DNA of 64,000 bases, from positions 17,780-81,779 of the forward strand of contig JAIXLP010000010.1 of NCBI GenBank assembly GCA_026954015.1, written 5' to 3'. The notes below the pieces were generated by a model, which made no database searches, was not told where the DNA came from, and was given only the letters and a program-made list of their open reading frames with translations. Within the stretch, counting starts at the first letter, position 1. Every line of letters begins with the position of its first letter. This DNA comes from Burkholderiales bacterium (lineage in GTDB: Bacteria > Pseudomonadota > Gammaproteobacteria > Burkholderiales > Burkholderiaceae_C). Shown one piece after another: positions 52,413-63,273 of the stretch. The position numbers were made by a program, and so were the translations under genes.

Positions 52413-52735
52413 GATGCCTCCTTTGTGGGGCTGGTTCATTCACAGTGCTGCGGTGAGAAATGCACCAGTACCACTGAGAACCACCCCATGGGTTCGGGCA
52501 GGTCGCGAGGAGGCAATATAAAACCCGATCGGCAGGCAATAAAAGAAAATTTACGTCTTCTTACCTCATCATGCGGAGGAGCTTCATCGGGAAACTGAAA
52601 CGCCGGGGGTGACACCTGCCCGTGACCCAACCCGGCGGCAGCATGACCGGCGGGACATGGAACGAAGCCGGCGGGGATGGCCGAGGCGCTTGCGCAAGCG
52701 TCTCGACCCGGTTGCTGCGAAAGACAGCGGCCTGT
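52413..52735. other. Intergenic region upstream of the islet operon
   Basis: 323 bp without a gene. On the islet side it is locally A/T-rich (52510-52560) with a possible minus-strand -10 TATATT at 52520-52515. At 52683-52704 a 22-bp near-perfect palindrome (GAGGCGCTTG...CAAGCGTCTC) lies 30 bp past the acnB stop and could help end the acnB transcript, though no T-run follows. Confidence 0.5.
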
Positions 52736-55327
52736 TCAGGCCTCGACGCCGTCCGCCACCCTGGCGTACTCCTCGATCTGGTCGAAGTTCATGTAGCGGT
52801 AGATCGATGCCTTGTCCGCATCGACCACCGCCATTTCCTTGAGGTACTCCTCACGCGTGGGCAGCTTGCCCAGACGCGAGGCGATGGCGGCGAGTTCGGC
52901 CGAGCCGAGGAACACGTTGGTGTCGCGCCCCAGGCGGTTGGGGAAGTTGCGCGTGCTGGTGGAGATGACCGTCGCGCCACGGCGTACCTGCGCCTGGTTG
53001 CCCATGCACAGGCTGCAGCCGGGCAGTTCCGTGCGCGCGCCCGCAGTGCCGAAGGCGGCGTAGTGGCCCTCGCCGATCAGCTCCTTCTCGTCCATCTTGG
53101 TGGGCGGCGCAACCCAAAGCTTGGTCGGAATGTCGCGCTGGCCGCCCAGCAGCCTGGCCGCCGCGCGGAAGTGCCCGATGTTGGTCATGCACGAGCCGAT
53201 GAAGGCCTCGTCGATCCTGGTACCCGCCACTTCCGAGAGGAACTTGGCGTCGTCGGGGTCGTTCGGGCAGCAGACGATGGGCTCCTTGATCTCGTTCAGG
53301 TCAATGTCGATCACGGCGGCGTATTCGGCGTCCTTGTCGGCTTCGAGCAGCTGCGGGTTGGCAAGCCACTTCTGAACCTTCTCGATGCGCCGGCGCAGCG
53401 CCTTCGCGTCCTGGTAGCCGTCGGCGATCATGTTCTTCATCAGCACCACGTTGGACTTGAGGTACTCGATGATCGGTGCCTTGTCCAGCTTGATCGTGCA
53501 GCCTGCGGCGCTGCGCTCTGCCGATGCGTCCGAAAGCTCAAACGCCTGTTCGGCCTTGAGATGCGGCAGACCCTCGATTTCGAGGATACGGCCCGAAAAA
53601 ATATTTTTCTTGCCCGCCTTGGCCACCGTAAGCAGCCCCTGCTTGATGGCGAAGAGCGGAATCGCGTGCACCAGGTCGCGCAGCGTCACGCCGGGCTGCA
53701 TCTGCCCGTGAAAGCGCACCAGCACCGACTCGGGCATGTCCAGAGGCATCACACCCGTGGCGGCGGCAAACGCCACCAGACCCGAGCCCGCGGGGAAGCT
53801 GATGCCGATCGGAAAGCGCGTGTGCGAGTCACCGCCCGTGCCCACGGTATCGGGCAGCAGCAGGCGGTTGAGCCACGAGTGGATGATGCCGTCGCCCGGG
53901 CGCAGGGAAACGCCGCCGCGCGTGCTGATGAACTCGGGCAACTCGTGGTGCATCTTCACGTCCACCGGCTTGGGGTAGGCCGCCGTGTGGCAGAAGCTCT
54001 GCATCACCATGTCGGCCGAGAAGCCCAGGCACGCAAGGTCCTTGAGCTCGTCGCGCGTCATCGGGCCGGTCGTGTCCTGGCTGCCCACGGTGGTCATCCG
54101 GGGCTCGCAGTAGGTGCCGGGGCGCACGCCCTGCCCTTCGGGCAGACCGCAGGCGCGGCCCACCATCTTTTGCGCCAGCGTGAAACCGGCCTTGGACGGC
54201 GCCGGCTCCTTGGGCAGGCGAAACACCGTCGATGGCGCCAGCCCGAGCGATTCGCGCGCGCGCGCCGTGAGCGAGCGGCCAATGATGAGGTTGATGCGCC
54301 CGCCGGCCTGCACCTCGTCGAGCAGCACCTCGTTCTTGAGCGTGAAGTCGGCAATCTTCTGACCCGCCTTCTCGATCCGCCCCGCGTAGGGGTAGATGTC
54401 GATCACGTCGCCCATTTCCATCTTCGAGACGTCGACCTCGATCGGCAACGCGCCCGAGTCTTCCTGCGTGTTGAAGAAGATCGGCGCGATCTTGCCGCCC
54501 AGGCACACGCCGCCGAAGCGCTTGTTGGGCACGTAGGGAATGTCCTCGCCCGTGGCCCAGATGACCGAATTGGTGGCCGATTTGCGGCTCGACCCCGTGC
54601 CGACCACGTCACCCACGTAGGCGACGACGTGGCCCTTTTGCTTCAGGTCTTCGATGAACTGGATCGGCCCGCGCACGCCGTCCTGCTCGGGCTGGAACGC
54701 CGCGTCGGGACGCGCGTTCTTGAGCATCGCAAGGTAGTGCATCGGAATGTCCGGGCGCGTGGTGGCGTCCGGCGCGGGCGAGAGGTCGTCGGTGTTGGTC
54801 TCGCCCGGCACCTTGAAGACGGTAACGGTGAGCTTTTCAGCCACCTTGGGGCGGCTCGTGAACCACTCGGCATCGGCCCAGCTCTGAACGACCTCCCTGG
54901 CAAGCGCGTTGCCCGCCTGCGCCTTGGCGGACACGTCGTTGAAGTAGTCGAACATGAGCAACGTGTGCTTCAGCGCCGCGGCGGCGGTCGCGCCAACCTC
55001 GGCGTCGTCCAGCAGATCGACCAGCGGGTGGACGTTGTAGCCGCCCACCATCGTGCCCAGCAGCTCGGTTGCGCGCTGGCGCGAGATCAGTCCCACCGTG
55101 ATTTCGCCGTGCGCCACGGCCGCGAGAAACGAGGCCTTGACCTTGCTCGCGTCGTCCACGCCCGGCGGCACACGGTGCACGAGCAGCTCCATGAGGAATT
55201 CCGCCTCGCCCGCGGGCGGGTTCTTGATCAGCTCGACCAGTTCGGACACCTGCTGAGCGCTGAGCGCCAGCGGCGGTATGCCGAGCGCGGCGCGTTGGGC
55301 GGCGTGTTCACGGTAGGCTTGCAGCAT
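52736..55327 (-). CDS. acnB: Aconitate hydratase B
   Basis: 863-residue [4Fe-4S] enzyme of the citric acid cycle. ATG 55327 gives [20 protein letters not shown], aligned with E. coli AcnB. N-terminal HEAT-like domain, then the swivel domain ([18 protein letters not shown]), then domains 1-3. Cluster cysteines are in [15 protein letters not shown] and [10 protein letters not shown]. Other signatures: [19 protein letters not shown]. Preceded upstream by the exported protein gene, citE-like and tam on the same strand. Confidence 0.98.
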   Translation of the reverse strand: MLQAYREHAAQRAALGIPPLALSAQQVSELVELIKNPPAGEAEFLMELLVHRVPPGVDDASKVKASFLAAVAHGEITVGLISRQRATELLGTMVGGYNVHPLVDLLDDAEVGATAAAALKHTLLMFDYFNDVSAKAQAGNALAREVVQSWADAEWFTSRPKVAEKLTVTVFKVPGETNTDDLSPAPDATTRPDIPMHYLAMLKNARPDAAFQPEQDGVRGPIQFIEDLKQKGHVVAYVGDVVGTGSSRKSATNSVIWATGEDIPYVPNKRFGGVCLGGKIAPIFFNTQEDSGALPIEVDVSKMEMGDVIDIYPYAGRIEKAGQKIADFTLKNEVLLDEVQAGGRINLIIGRSLTARARESLGLAPSTVFRLPKEPAPSKAGFTLAQKMVGRACGLPEGQGVRPGTYCEPRMTTVGSQDTTGPMTRDELKDLACLGFSADMVMQSFCHTAAYPKPVDVKMHHELPEFISTRGGVSLRPGDGIIHSWLNRLLLPDTVGTGGDSHTRFPIGISFPAGSGLVAFAAATGVMPLDMPESVLVRFHGQMQPGVTLRDLVHAIPLFAIKQGLLTVAKAGKKNIFSGRILEIEGLPHLKAEQAFELSDASAERSAAGCTIKLDKAPIIEYLKSNVVLMKNMIADGYQDAKALRRRIEKVQKWLANPQLLEADKDAEYAAVIDIDLNEIKEPIVCCPNDPDDAKFLSEVAGTRIDEAFIGSCMTNIGHFRAAARLLGGQRDIPTKLWVAPPTKMDEKELIGEGHYAAFGTAGARTELPGCSLCMGNQAQVRRGATVISTSTRNFPNRLGRDTNVFLGSAELAAIASRLGKLPTREEYLKEMAVVDADKASIYRYMNFDQIEEYARVADGVEA

Positions 55328-55388
55328 GTTGTAGTTCTCCAGGTAATTCCATCGAATCAAAACAGGAGGGGCGCGGCGCCTGCCGGCA

Positions 55389-55964
55389 TCAGCGGCTGCC
55401 CGCGGGCGCGGAATCGAACAGGCTGGGTGCGGGCGCGGTCTTCATGGCCTGCGTCACCTGCGCCTGCTGCTCGCTCATGCATTCGTCGGCCATGCGGTGG
55501 CCAAGCTTCTGGTTCATGAGCATGGATTTGTTGGCGATCTGCAGCCACACGGCCCCCGCGTGCTGGTCTTCCAGCCGCACCGTGCTCGTGGCCGAGACCA
55601 TGGGGCGCATGTGGTAGCGAAAGCCCTTGCCGCTCACGAAGAAGCTGCCGGGCGACTTCGGATCGGGGTCGATCTGCACCACCGCGCCCAGCTCGCACGC
55701 GATGCGCCCGGTATAGACACGCTGGGCGATGGCCTGCTCTTCGGGCGTGAGCACGATGACCTCAGTGACCGCCTCGGGTGCCGCCTTTGCTTCATTTGCG
55801 CTCTTCTTTGCTGGCGCAGCCTTCCTCACCGCGACTTTCGGCGCCGGTTTGGCGGCGGGCTGGGCACGGGGGGCTTTCGCACCTGCCGGCGCGGGCCCGG
55901 CGTCGGCGGCCAGCGCGAGCGCCGGGCTCAGCCACAGGGCGGTAGCCAGAATCAAGGGTTGCAT
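55389..55964 (-). CDS. Exported protein of unknown function (acnB neighbour)
   Basis: 191 residues with a signal peptide ([20 protein letters not shown]), an Ala/Lys/Pro-rich linker to about residue 65, then a compact domain with [40 protein letters not shown] and [17 protein letters not shown]. It looks like a conserved Burkholderiales hypothetical protein often found near acnB. Two cysteines could form a disulfide. No function assigned. Confidence 0.75.
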   Translation of the reverse strand: MQPLILATALWLSPALALAADAGPAPAGAKAPRAQPAAKPAPKVAVRKAAPAKKSANEAKAAPEAVTEVIVLTPEEQAIAQRVYTGRIACELGAVVQIDPDPKSPGSFFVSGKGFRYHMRPMVSATSTVRLEDQHAGAVWLQIANKSMLMNQKLGHRMADECMSEQQAQVTQAMKTAPAPSLFDSAPAGSR

Positions 55965-56003
55965 CGAATCACCTGCGAGGGGTGGAAAGAGAAAGCCATA
56001 GTG

Positions 56004-56996
56004 TCAGGCAAACCAGCGCCGTACCTCGGGGGGCACGGACTGGCCCGTGGCATGCGCGCGCTCGAGCAGATGCCAGAAGTAGCGGTAGCTCGCACGGTCG
56101 TGCAGCGCGCCATCGTCGCTGATCGGCGCCCAGTCGGCCGCTTCGGCCGCACACAGGATGCGCGCCGCCAACGTGACTTCCTGCGCATCGGGCGCCATCG
56201 CGGCCAGGATGGGGCGGATTTGCGCGGGGTGGATGCTCCACATGCGGGTGTAGCCAAACTCGTGGGCGGCACGCGCGGCGCTCGCGCGCATTGCGTCCAT
56301 GTCCTTGAATTCGGTCACCACGCAGTGCGACGGCACCTTGCCATGCGCGTGGCAGGCGCTCGCGATCTCGAGCTTGGCGCGCACCACCAGCGGGTGCTCG
56401 AACTGCCCGCGCGAAGACATCGCCGACGCGGGGATCGCGCCACCGTGGGCCGAGACGAAATCCATCAGGCCGAACGAGATGCTTTGCACGCGCGGATGCG
56501 CGGCAATGTCGAAGACCCGGTGCACCGCGGCCGGCGACTCTATCAAGACCTGTAGCGGCAACCGCTCGCCCCCATTGCGCTGCAGGGCTTTTTCGACACG
56601 AATCAGGTCGTCCACACTCTCGACCTTGGGCACCATCACGTGGCACAGGCGGTCGGCCGCCTCGCTCACGAGGGTGTCCATGTCCTGTGCGAACGCCGGA
56701 TGATCGACCGGGTGCACGCGCACCGCCACCCTGGCGCCCACGGGTGCCTCGCGCAGCAGCGAAGCCACGAGCCGCGCATGCGCCGCCTCACCACCGACGG
56801 GCGCGCCGTCCTCGCAGTCGAGCGTCACGTCGAACACGCAGGTGCCGAACTCGCGCGTCATCTCGGCCTGCAACTGCAGGCTCTTGCGCATGCGCGCCTC
56901 GACGCCGCTGTAGTGGTCGCACACGGGCAATACGACGGTACCGGCCTGTGTATCGCGCAGGATTTCGGCGGGATGGGCGTGGGCAGAAGCGTTCAT
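56004..56996 (-). CDS. CitE-like HpcH/HpaI lyase
   Basis: 330-residue TIM-barrel CoA-ester lyase family protein (CitE/malyl-CoA lyase-like). DVTLDCEDGAPVGGEAAHAR and VLIESPAAVHRVFDIAAHPR carry the metal-binding acidic residues; VQSISFGLMDFVSAHGG is a family motif. Substrate is uncertain: citramalyl-CoA, malyl-CoA or related. Starts in an ATGA overlap with tam, so the two are coexpressed. Confidence 0.87.
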   Translation of the reverse strand: MNASAHAHPAEILRDTQAGTVVLPVCDHYSGVEARMRKSLQLQAEMTREFGTCVFDVTLDCEDGAPVGGEAAHARLVASLLREAPVGARVAVRVHPVDHPAFAQDMDTLVSEAADRLCHVMVPKVESVDDLIRVEKALQRNGGERLPLQVLIESPAAVHRVFDIAAHPRVQSISFGLMDFVSAHGGAIPASAMSSRGQFEHPLVVRAKLEIASACHAHGKVPSHCVVTEFKDMDAMRASAARAAHEFGYTRMWSIHPAQIRPILAAMAPDAQEVTLAARILCAAEAADWAPISDDGALHDRASYRYFWHLLERAHATGQSVPPEVRRWFA

Positions 56997-57787
56997 GGCG
57001 TGCGTAGTGCGACGATGAAAATGCGTGGAAACGCAAGCAGACGCGTGCCATCGGCGCGCGGCGGGTACGCCGCATCGATGCGGCGTTCGTATTCGGCGAG
57101 GAATTCTCGCTGCAGCGCGGCAGGCAGCACATCAACGTAGGGCTTGATGCCCGCGCCCCGCAACCACTGCACGATGGCCGCGGGCGACGCCATGGGCTGC
57201 TGGTACACCGTGCGCCACACATCCACCGCCGCTGCGCCGCGCCCCGGCGCAGCGAGCAGGTCGTAGTAACCGGCGGCGGGCAGCAAGGCGCTACGCGCGT
57301 GTTCAGCGCCCTCCTCGATCGAGTCCGCGTACTGCGGCAGGGCCGCCACTTCGCGGGCCAGCCGGTGCACGGGCTCATTCAGGTTGTCGGGCATCTGCAC
57401 GGCCAGCGCGCCACCGGGGGCCAGGCACGCAAAAAGGCGCACCAGCAAGGCCTCGTGGTTTATCGCCCACTGCAGCGACGCGTTGGCAAAAATCAAGTCG
57501 GGGTGCGCATCCGCCGACGGCTCCCACGTGGCCATGTCGGCCAGCGCGAAGTCCACCGACGGCAACTGCTCGCGCGCCCGCGCCAGCATGGCCTGCGAGC
57601 TGTCGATACCGGTTACCCGCGCACCAGGATAACGTTGCGCCAGCAGCGCCGTGGAGTTGCCTGTACCGCAACCCAGATCCACCGCACGGCGGGCCTCGCG
57701 CAGCGGCACCCGCGCCAGCAACTCCGCCGCGGGGCGCGTGCGCGCGTCGGCAAAGCGCAGGTAGAGCGCGGGGTCCCAGTCCTGCAT
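56993..57787 (-). CDS. tam: Trans-aconitate 2-methyltransferase
   Basis: 264-residue SAM-dependent methyltransferase. N terminus MQDWDPALYLRFADARTRPA and SAM motif VDLGCGTGNSTALLAQRYPG match Tam, also LIFANASLQWAINHEALLVR. Tam methylates trans-aconitate, a spontaneous isomer that inhibits aconitase, so its place two genes from acnB makes sense as metabolite damage control. Overlaps the CitE-like gene by 4 bp; mdh precedes it by 12 bp. Confidence 0.93.
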   Translation of the reverse strand: MQDWDPALYLRFADARTRPAAELLARVPLREARRAVDLGCGTGNSTALLAQRYPGARVTGIDSSQAMLARAREQLPSVDFALADMATWEPSADAHPDLIFANASLQWAINHEALLVRLFACLAPGGALAVQMPDNLNEPVHRLAREVAALPQYADSIEEGAEHARSALLPAAGYYDLLAAPGRGAAAVDVWRTVYQQPMASPAAIVQWLRGAGIKPYVDVLPAALQREFLAEYERRIDAAYPPRADGTRLLAFPRIFIVALRTP

Positions 57788-57799
57788 GGGGGCGGCTGT

Positions 57800-58786
57800 T
57801 TACAGCAGGTGCTTGACTGCTTCCTGTTCGCCCTGCAGCTCGGCCAGCGTCTTGTTGATGCGCTCCTGCGAGAACGCATCGATTTCCAGCCCCTTGACGA
57901 CCGTGTACTTGCCGCCTTCGGTGGTGACCGGGAAGCCGAAGATCACATCCTTGGGGATGCCGTAGTCGCCATTGGACGGGATGCCCATCGTGACCCACTT
58001 GCCGCCCGTGCCCAGCGCCCAGTCGTGCATGTGGCCGATGGCGGCATTGGCGGCCGACGCAGCCGAGGACAGGCCGCGCGCCTCGATGATCGCCGCGCCG
58101 CGCTTGCCCACCGTGGGCAGGAACACGTTGGCGTTCCAGTCCTGGTCGTGGATCGCGTCCTTGACCGACTTGCCGTTCGCGCTCGCGAAGCGGTAGTCGG
58201 CATACATGGTGGGCGAGTGGTTGCCCCAGACGCAGAGCTTTTCGATGTCGCCCACGGCCACGCCCATCTTGTGCGCGATCTGGCTCGCGGCGCGGTTGTG
58301 GTCCAGCCGCAGCATGGCGGTGAAATTCTCGCGCGGCAGGTCGGGCGCGGACTTCATCGTGATGTAGGCATTGGTATTGGCCGGGTTGCCCACGACGAGC
58401 ACCTTGACATTGCGCGACGCCACCGCATTGAGCGCCTTGCCCTGTGCCGTGAAGATCTGCGCATTGGCGGCCAGCAGGTCGGCACGCTCCATACCGGGGC
58501 CACGTGGGCGCGCGCCCACGAGCAGCGCGTAATCGGTGTCCTTGAAAGCCTGCATCGGATCGGAATGCGCCTCGATGCCTGCGAGCAGCGGGAACGCGCA
58601 GTCTTCCAGCTCCATGATCACGCCCTTGAGCGCGTTCTGCGCCTTTTCGGCCGGAATTTCCAGCAGCTGCAGGATCACGGGCTGGTCCTTGCCCAGCATC
58701 TCGCCGGCGGCGATGCGAAACAACAGTGCGTAGCCGATCTGCCCCGCGGCGCCGGTGACGGCCACGCGGACGGGTTTTTTGCTCAT
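57800..58786 (-). CDS. mdh: Malate dehydrogenase
   Basis: 328-residue NAD-dependent enzyme. ATG 58786 yields [20 protein letters not shown] with the Rossmann GAAGQIGY; catalytic His in [15 protein letters not shown] and Asp/Arg in [13 protein letters not shown]; substrate loop [15 protein letters not shown]. This is the betaproteobacterial/cytosolic-type Mdh. It is divergent from a GntR-family gene, with a shared palindromic operator between them. Confidence 0.97.
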   Translation of the reverse strand: MSKKPVRVAVTGAAGQIGYALLFRIAAGEMLGKDQPVILQLLEIPAEKAQNALKGVIMELEDCAFPLLAGIEAHSDPMQAFKDTDYALLVGARPRGPGMERADLLAANAQIFTAQGKALNAVASRNVKVLVVGNPANTNAYITMKSAPDLPRENFTAMLRLDHNRAASQIAHKMGVAVGDIEKLCVWGNHSPTMYADYRFASANGKSVKDAIHDQDWNANVFLPTVGKRGAAIIEARGLSSAASAANAAIGHMHDWALGTGGKWVTMGIPSNGDYGIPKDVIFGFPVTTEGGKYTVVKGLEIDAFSQERINKTLAELQGEQEAVKHLL

Positions 58787-58883
58787 GGTGAAACTCCAGT
58801 CAGGGATGAAAACGCTCGCTGCAGGCGCGCGCGTCCTGAGCAGAGTCCTCCGAGTGTAGCGCGCGAAGGGCCTTACGGTCAAT

Positions 58884-58911
58884 TTGTCTTATATCTTATA
58901 TAAGATATGAT
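58884..58911. promoter_or_regulatory. Palindromic operator in divergent mdh/gntR promoter
   Basis: Perfect 18-bp palindrome at 58891-58908, reading ATATCTTAT and its exact reverse complement ATAAGATAT. Rightward -35 TTGTCT (58884-58889) and -10 TATGAT (58906-58911) are 16 bp apart, so the palindrome occupies the spacer. A leftward -10 TATAAG at 58893-58888 overlaps it. Likely site for the adjacent GntR protein, controlling its own gene and mdh. Confidence 0.7.
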
Positions 58912-58973
58912 TAACGATGGTTCAACGCCATCTGCGCGCATCTGCGGCGGCACGGCGCGACCACCCTCAAGCC

Positions 58974-59729
58974 ATGCCCCGCAACACCGACGCCTACCTG
59001 GACACGCCCGCCTTCAGCCCGCTGTATCTGCAGATCAAGGGGCTGATCCTGCAGGGCCTGCAGTCGGGCGAGTGGAAGCCCGGCGAGCTCATTCCCAGCG
59101 AAATGGAGCTCGCGGCGCGCTTTCGGGTGAGCCAGGGAACGGTGCGCAAGGCGATCGACGCGCTCGCGGGCGACAACCTCGTCGTGCGCCGCCAGGGCAA
59201 GGGCACGTTCGTCGCCACGCACACCGAGCAGCAGGTGCAGTACCGCTTTCTGCGCCTGCGCCCCGACCATGGCGACGCCAGCGTCGAGGGACCGGCGCAG
59301 CGCCGCGTGATCGAGTGCCGGCGCGTGCGCTCCAGCGCCGGGATCGCACGCGCGCTCGCGCTGCGCAGCGGCGAGGCGGTGATGCACGCACGGCGGATTC
59401 TGGCGTTCGCCGACACACCGGCGATCCTCGAGGACATCTGGCTGCCCGGCCACGCGTTCAAGGGCCTGACCGCCGAGCGGCTGATGAATTACCCGGGGCC
59501 GACGTACGCGATGTTCGAGATCGACTTCGGCGTGCGCATGGTGCGCGCCGACGAAAAACTGCACGCGGTTGCGCCCACCGCCGAACAGGCCGGGTTGCTG
59601 CAGGTGAGCGCAGGCACCCCGCTGCTGAGCGTGGAGCGCATCGCCTACACCTACAACGACGCGCCAATGGAGTTGCGCCGCGGCCTGTACCGCACGGACA
59701 CACACCATTACCACAACACGCTCAACTGA
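58974..59729 (+). CDS. GntR-family (HutC-type) regulator
   Basis: 251-residue GntR regulator. N-terminal winged helix with ELIPSEMELAARFRVSQGTV and VVRRQGKGTFVA; C-terminal UTRA ligand-binding domain (LEDIWLPGHAFKGLTAERLM, GTPLLSVERIAYTYNDAP). ATG 58974 is used because the first ATG at 58917 would be at the predicted transcription start. Placed between mdh and sdhCDAB, it is a candidate regulator of citric acid cycle genes; the ligand is unknown. Confidence 0.88.
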   Translation: MPRNTDAYLDTPAFSPLYLQIKGLILQGLQSGEWKPGELIPSEMELAARFRVSQGTVRKAIDALAGDNLVVRRQGKGTFVATHTEQQVQYRFLRLRPDHGDASVEGPAQRRVIECRRVRSSAGIARALALRSGEAVMHARRILAFADTPAILEDIWLPGHAFKGLTAERLMNYPGPTYAMFEIDFGVRMVRADEKLHAVAPTAEQAGLLQVSAGTPLLSVERIAYTYNDAPMELRRGLYRTDTHHYHNTLN

Positions 59730-59865
59730 CCTTGTACCCGCGCAAGGCGGCTGCACGGCGCACAATATTCCGCACCAGCGCGCAACGCATTTTGCGGTGC
59801 AATAGAATTTTACGTTGCAGGCGCCGCGCGCCACGCTTGATTGCACCCCACACGAAAGCCCATCC

Positions 59866-60297
59866 ATGACAGAGACCGCCAAGAAACGCCCGGAGTTCCG
59901 CAACATCAACGCGTTCGCAGACCTGCCCAGCTACCGCTGGCCGCTCGCCGCCATCGTCTCGGGCATGCACCGCATCAGCGGCCTGCTGATTTTTCTGCTG
60001 CTGCCGTTCATCATCTGGATGTTCGACACCTCGGTGAGCTCCGAAGTCTCGTTCAACCGGTTCGCCTCCATCTTCACGGAGGGCGCGGGCTTCCTGCCGG
60101 GCTGGTTCATCAAGCTCGTGGTGCTGGCGCTGATCTGGGCCTACCTGCAGCATTTCATCGCCGGTGTGCGCCACCTCTACTTCGACGCCACGCACATGAC
60201 GACGAAGTCGCGCGGGCGCCGCACCGCGGCTGCCACGCTGATCCTCGCCCTCGGCCTCACCGTGATCCTCGGCGCCAAGCTGTTCGGCCTGTACTGA
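59866..60297 (+). CDS. sdhC: Succinate dehydrogenase cytochrome b556 subunit
   Basis: 143-residue membrane anchor with three helices. RPEFRNINAFADLPSYRWPL and the quinone/heme region GMHRISGLLIFLLLPFIIWM followed by HFIAGVRHLYFDATH with the heme-ligand His. ATG 59866 is the first good start in a 136-bp gap after the GntR gene. First of sdhCDAB-sdhE-gltA. Confidence 0.96.
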   Translation: MTETAKKRPEFRNINAFADLPSYRWPLAAIVSGMHRISGLLIFLLLPFIIWMFDTSVSSEVSFNRFASIFTEGAGFLPGWFIKLVVLALIWAYLQHFIAGVRHLYFDATHMTTKSRGRRTAAATLILALGLTVILGAKLFGLY

Positions 60298-60344
60298 CCC
60301 CGTCTGCGGCCAGCCCGCGCATTTTCTGATTCAAGGAGTTTTTC

Positions 60345-60710
60345 ATGGCCACCACCTACGGTTACAAGCGGCTGGTTGTCGGCGCGCACTACGGTCTGCG
60401 CGACTGGCTGGTGCAGCGCCTCACGGCCATTGTCATGGCGTTGTTCACGCTGGCGCTGCTGATCCAGCTGATCGCGAGCAAGGGGCCCATCGGCTACGAC
60501 ACCTGGGCCGGCATCTTCGCCAGCCAGTGGATGAAATCGATCACCTTCGCCACCATCGTGGCGCTGATCTGGCACGCGTGGGTCGGCGTGCAGAGCATCT
60601 GGATGGACTACATCAAGCCCGACGGCCTGCGCCTGATCTTCTACCTCGTCACCGTCTTCTGGCTCGTGGCCTGCGGCGGCTGGGCCGTGCAGGTCCTGTG
60701 GCGTCTGTGA
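60345..60710 (+). CDS. sdhD: Succinate dehydrogenase membrane anchor subunit
   Basis: 121-residue three-helix subunit. GAHYGLRDWLVQRLTAIVMA and HAWVGVQSIWMDYIKPDGLR carry the quinone-site and heme-proximal residues. AAGGAG lies 7 nt before the ATG. Confidence 0.96.
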   Translation: MATTYGYKRLVVGAHYGLRDWLVQRLTAIVMALFTLALLIQLIASKGPIGYDTWAGIFASQWMKSITFATIVALIWHAWVGVQSIWMDYIKPDGLRLIFYLVTVFWLVACGGWAVQVLWRL

Positions 60711-60733
60711 ATCACCCGAGCGAAAGTTGAAGC

Positions 60734-62539
60734 ATGAGTTACACCAAAGACAACATCACCAAACGCAAGTTCGACGTGGTCATCGTCGGCGCCGGCGGCT
60801 CGGGGCTGCGCGCCGCGCTCGAGCTCTCGCGCTCTGGCCTGAACGTCGCGTGTCTGACCAAGGTCTTTCCCACGCGCTCGCACACGGTGGCCGCGCAGGG
60901 GGGCGTTTCGGCGTCGCTGGGCAACATGAGCCACGACACCTGGCACTACCACTTCTACGACACGGTCAAGGGCGGCGACTGGCTCTCGGACCAGGATGCG
61001 GTGGAGTTCATGTGCAAGCAGGCCCCCGAGGTGGTGATCGAGCTCGAGCACTTCGGCATGCCGTTCGACCGCAACCCGGACGGCACGATCTACCAGCGCC
61101 CGTTCGGCGGCCACACGTCCAACTACGGTGAAAAGCCGGTGCAGCGCGCGTGCGCCGCGGCCGACCGCACCGGTCACGCCATGCTGCACACGCTGTACCA
61201 GCAGAACGTGCGCACCAAGACCAATTTCTTCGTCGAATGGATGGCGCTCGACCTCATCCGCAACACGCAGGGCGACGTGATCGGCGTAACCGCGATCGAG
61301 CTTGAGACCGGCGACTTCTACGAGCTGCACGCCAAGGCAGTGCTGCTCGCCACCGGCGGTGCGGGCCGCATCTTTGCCGCCTCGACCAACGCCTACATCA
61401 ACACCGGCGACGGCCTGGGCATGGCCGCGCGCGCCGGCATACCGCTGCAGGACATGGAGTTCTGGCAGTTCCACCCCACGGGGGTGTTCGGTGCGGGCGT
61501 GCTGCTCACCGAAGGCTGCCGCGGCGAAGGTGCGATCTTGCTCAACAGCGAGGGCGAGCGCTTCATGGAGCGCTACGCGCCAACGCTCAAGGACCTTGCG
61601 CCGCGCGACTTCGTCTCGCGCTCGATGGACCAGGAGATCAAGGAAGGCCGCGGCTGCGGGCCGAACAGGGACCACATCCTGATGAAGCTCGACCACCTGG
61701 GGGCCGAGACCATCCACAAGCGCCTGCCCTCGGTCGAAGAGATCGGCCACAACTTCGCCAATGTGGACATCACCAAGGAGCCTATTGGCGTCGTGCCGAC
61801 CATCCACTACATGATGGGCGGCATCCCCACGAACATCCACGGCCAGGTCGTGCTGTGGGATGGCGAGCACAGCACGCCGGTGAACGGCCTGTACGCGGTG
61901 GGCGAGTGCTCGTGCGTTTCGGTGCACGGCGCCAACCGCCTGGGCACGAACTCGCTGCTCGACCTGCTGGTGTTCGGCCGCTCGGCGGGTCAGCACATCA
62001 CCGCGTTCGTGAAGGATTACGGCGAGCACCATGCCACGCCGGCCGACGCCTGCGACTTCTCGCTGGAGCGGTTGAACAAGCTGCAGGACTCCAAGGGCGG
62101 GCTGTACGCGCAGGACGTGGCCAACGAGCTGCGTTCCTCCATGCAGCACCACGCGGGGGTGTTTCGCACGCAGAAGACGCTCGACGAGGGCGTGGAGAAG
62201 ATCAAGGAAGTGCGCGAGCAGGTGGCCAACATCACGCTGCAGGACAAGTCCATGGTCTGGAACACCGCGCGCATGGAGGCGCTGGAGGTCGAGAACCTCA
62301 TCGAGGTGGCGCGCGCGACGATCACGTCGGCCGCGGCGCGCCATGAATGCCGCGGTGCGCACATGGTGCAGGACTACGAACATCCGGCCGATCACCCGGA
62401 CTTCCCGCTGGGCCGCAATGACAAGGAATGGCTCAAGCACACGCTCTGGGAGAGCGCCACCGACAAGCTGAGCTACAAGCCCGTCACGCTCAAACCCCTG
62501 ACGGTGGACAGCATTCCGCCCAAGGTCCGCACCTTCTGA
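60734..62539 (+). CDS. sdhA: Succinate dehydrogenase flavoprotein subunit
   Basis: 601-residue FAD subunit oxidising succinate to fumarate. FAD-binding [18 protein letters not shown]; the covalent FAD His is in [17 protein letters not shown]; substrate and active-site blocks [18 protein letters not shown] and [17 protein letters not shown] terminus [12 protein letters not shown] is canonical. Confidence 0.98.
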   Translation: MSYTKDNITKRKFDVVIVGAGGSGLRAALELSRSGLNVACLTKVFPTRSHTVAAQGGVSASLGNMSHDTWHYHFYDTVKGGDWLSDQDAVEFMCKQAPEVVIELEHFGMPFDRNPDGTIYQRPFGGHTSNYGEKPVQRACAAADRTGHAMLHTLYQQNVRTKTNFFVEWMALDLIRNTQGDVIGVTAIELETGDFYELHAKAVLLATGGAGRIFAASTNAYINTGDGLGMAARAGIPLQDMEFWQFHPTGVFGAGVLLTEGCRGEGAILLNSEGERFMERYAPTLKDLAPRDFVSRSMDQEIKEGRGCGPNRDHILMKLDHLGAETIHKRLPSVEEIGHNFANVDITKEPIGVVPTIHYMMGGIPTNIHGQVVLWDGEHSTPVNGLYAVGECSCVSVHGANRLGTNSLLDLLVFGRSAGQHITAFVKDYGEHHATPADACDFSLERLNKLQDSKGGLYAQDVANELRSSMQHHAGVFRTQKTLDEGVEKIKEVREQVANITLQDKSMVWNTARMEALEVENLIEVARATITSAAARHECRGAHMVQDYEHPADHPDFPLGRNDKEWLKHTLWESATDKLSYKPVTLKPLTVDSIPPKVRTF

Positions 62540-62565
62540 GCAGGCCACTTGCACGAGATACACCC

Positions 62566-63267
62566 ATGAAGCGCACCATCAAAATCTACCGCTACGACCC
62601 GGACAAGGACGCCCGCCCCTACATGCAGACCCACCAGGTGGAACTGGACGGGCACGAACGCATGCTGCTGGACGCGCTGCTCAAGCTCAAGAAGGAAGAT
62701 CCGACCATCGCCTTCCGCCGCTCATGCCGCGAAGGCGTCTGCGGCTCGGACGCGATGAACATCAACGGCAAGAACGGTCTGGCGTGCCTGACCAACATGC
62801 ACACGCTGCCCGAGACCATCGTGCTCAAGCCCCTGCCCGGCCTGCCCGTGATCCGCGACCTGATCGTGGACATGACGCAGTTCTTCAAGCAGTACCACTC
62901 GATCAAGCCCTACCTCATCAACGACGAGCCGCCGCCCGAAAAAGAACGCCTGCAGTCGCCCGAGGAGCGCGAGGAGCTCAACGGCCTGTACGAGTGCATC
63001 CTGTGCGCGAGCTGCTCCACCGCCTGCCCGTCGTTCTGGTGGAACCCGGACAAATTCGTCGGCCCCGCGGGGCTGCTGCAGGCCTACCGCTTCCTTGCCG
63101 ACAGCCGCGACCAGGCCACGGGCGAGCGCCTGGACAACCTGGAAGACCCCTACCGGCTGTTCCGCTGCCACAGCATCATGAACTGCGTGGACGTGTGCCC
63201 CAAGCACCTCAACCCCAACCGCGCCATCGGCAAGATCAAGGAATTGATGGCCCACCGCGCACTCTGA
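62566..63267 (+). CDS. sdhB: Succinate dehydrogenase iron-sulfur subunit
   Basis: 233-residue electron-transfer subunit. [2Fe-2S] site SCREGVCGSDAMNINGKNGL plus the next Cys, [4Fe-4S] site ECILCASCSTACPSF, [3Fe-4S] site CHSIMNCVDVCPKHLNP. ATG 62566 begins MKRTIKIYRYDPDKDARPYM as in the family. Confidence 0.98.
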   Translation: MKRTIKIYRYDPDKDARPYMQTHQVELDGHERMLLDALLKLKKEDPTIAFRRSCREGVCGSDAMNINGKNGLACLTNMHTLPETIVLKPLPGLPVIRDLIVDMTQFFKQYHSIKPYLINDEPPPEKERLQSPEEREELNGLYECILCASCSTACPSFWWNPDKFVGPAGLLQAYRFLADSRDQATGERLDNLEDPYRLFRCHSIMNCVDVCPKHLNPNRAIGKIKELMAHRAL

Positions 63268-63273
63268 GCCGGC

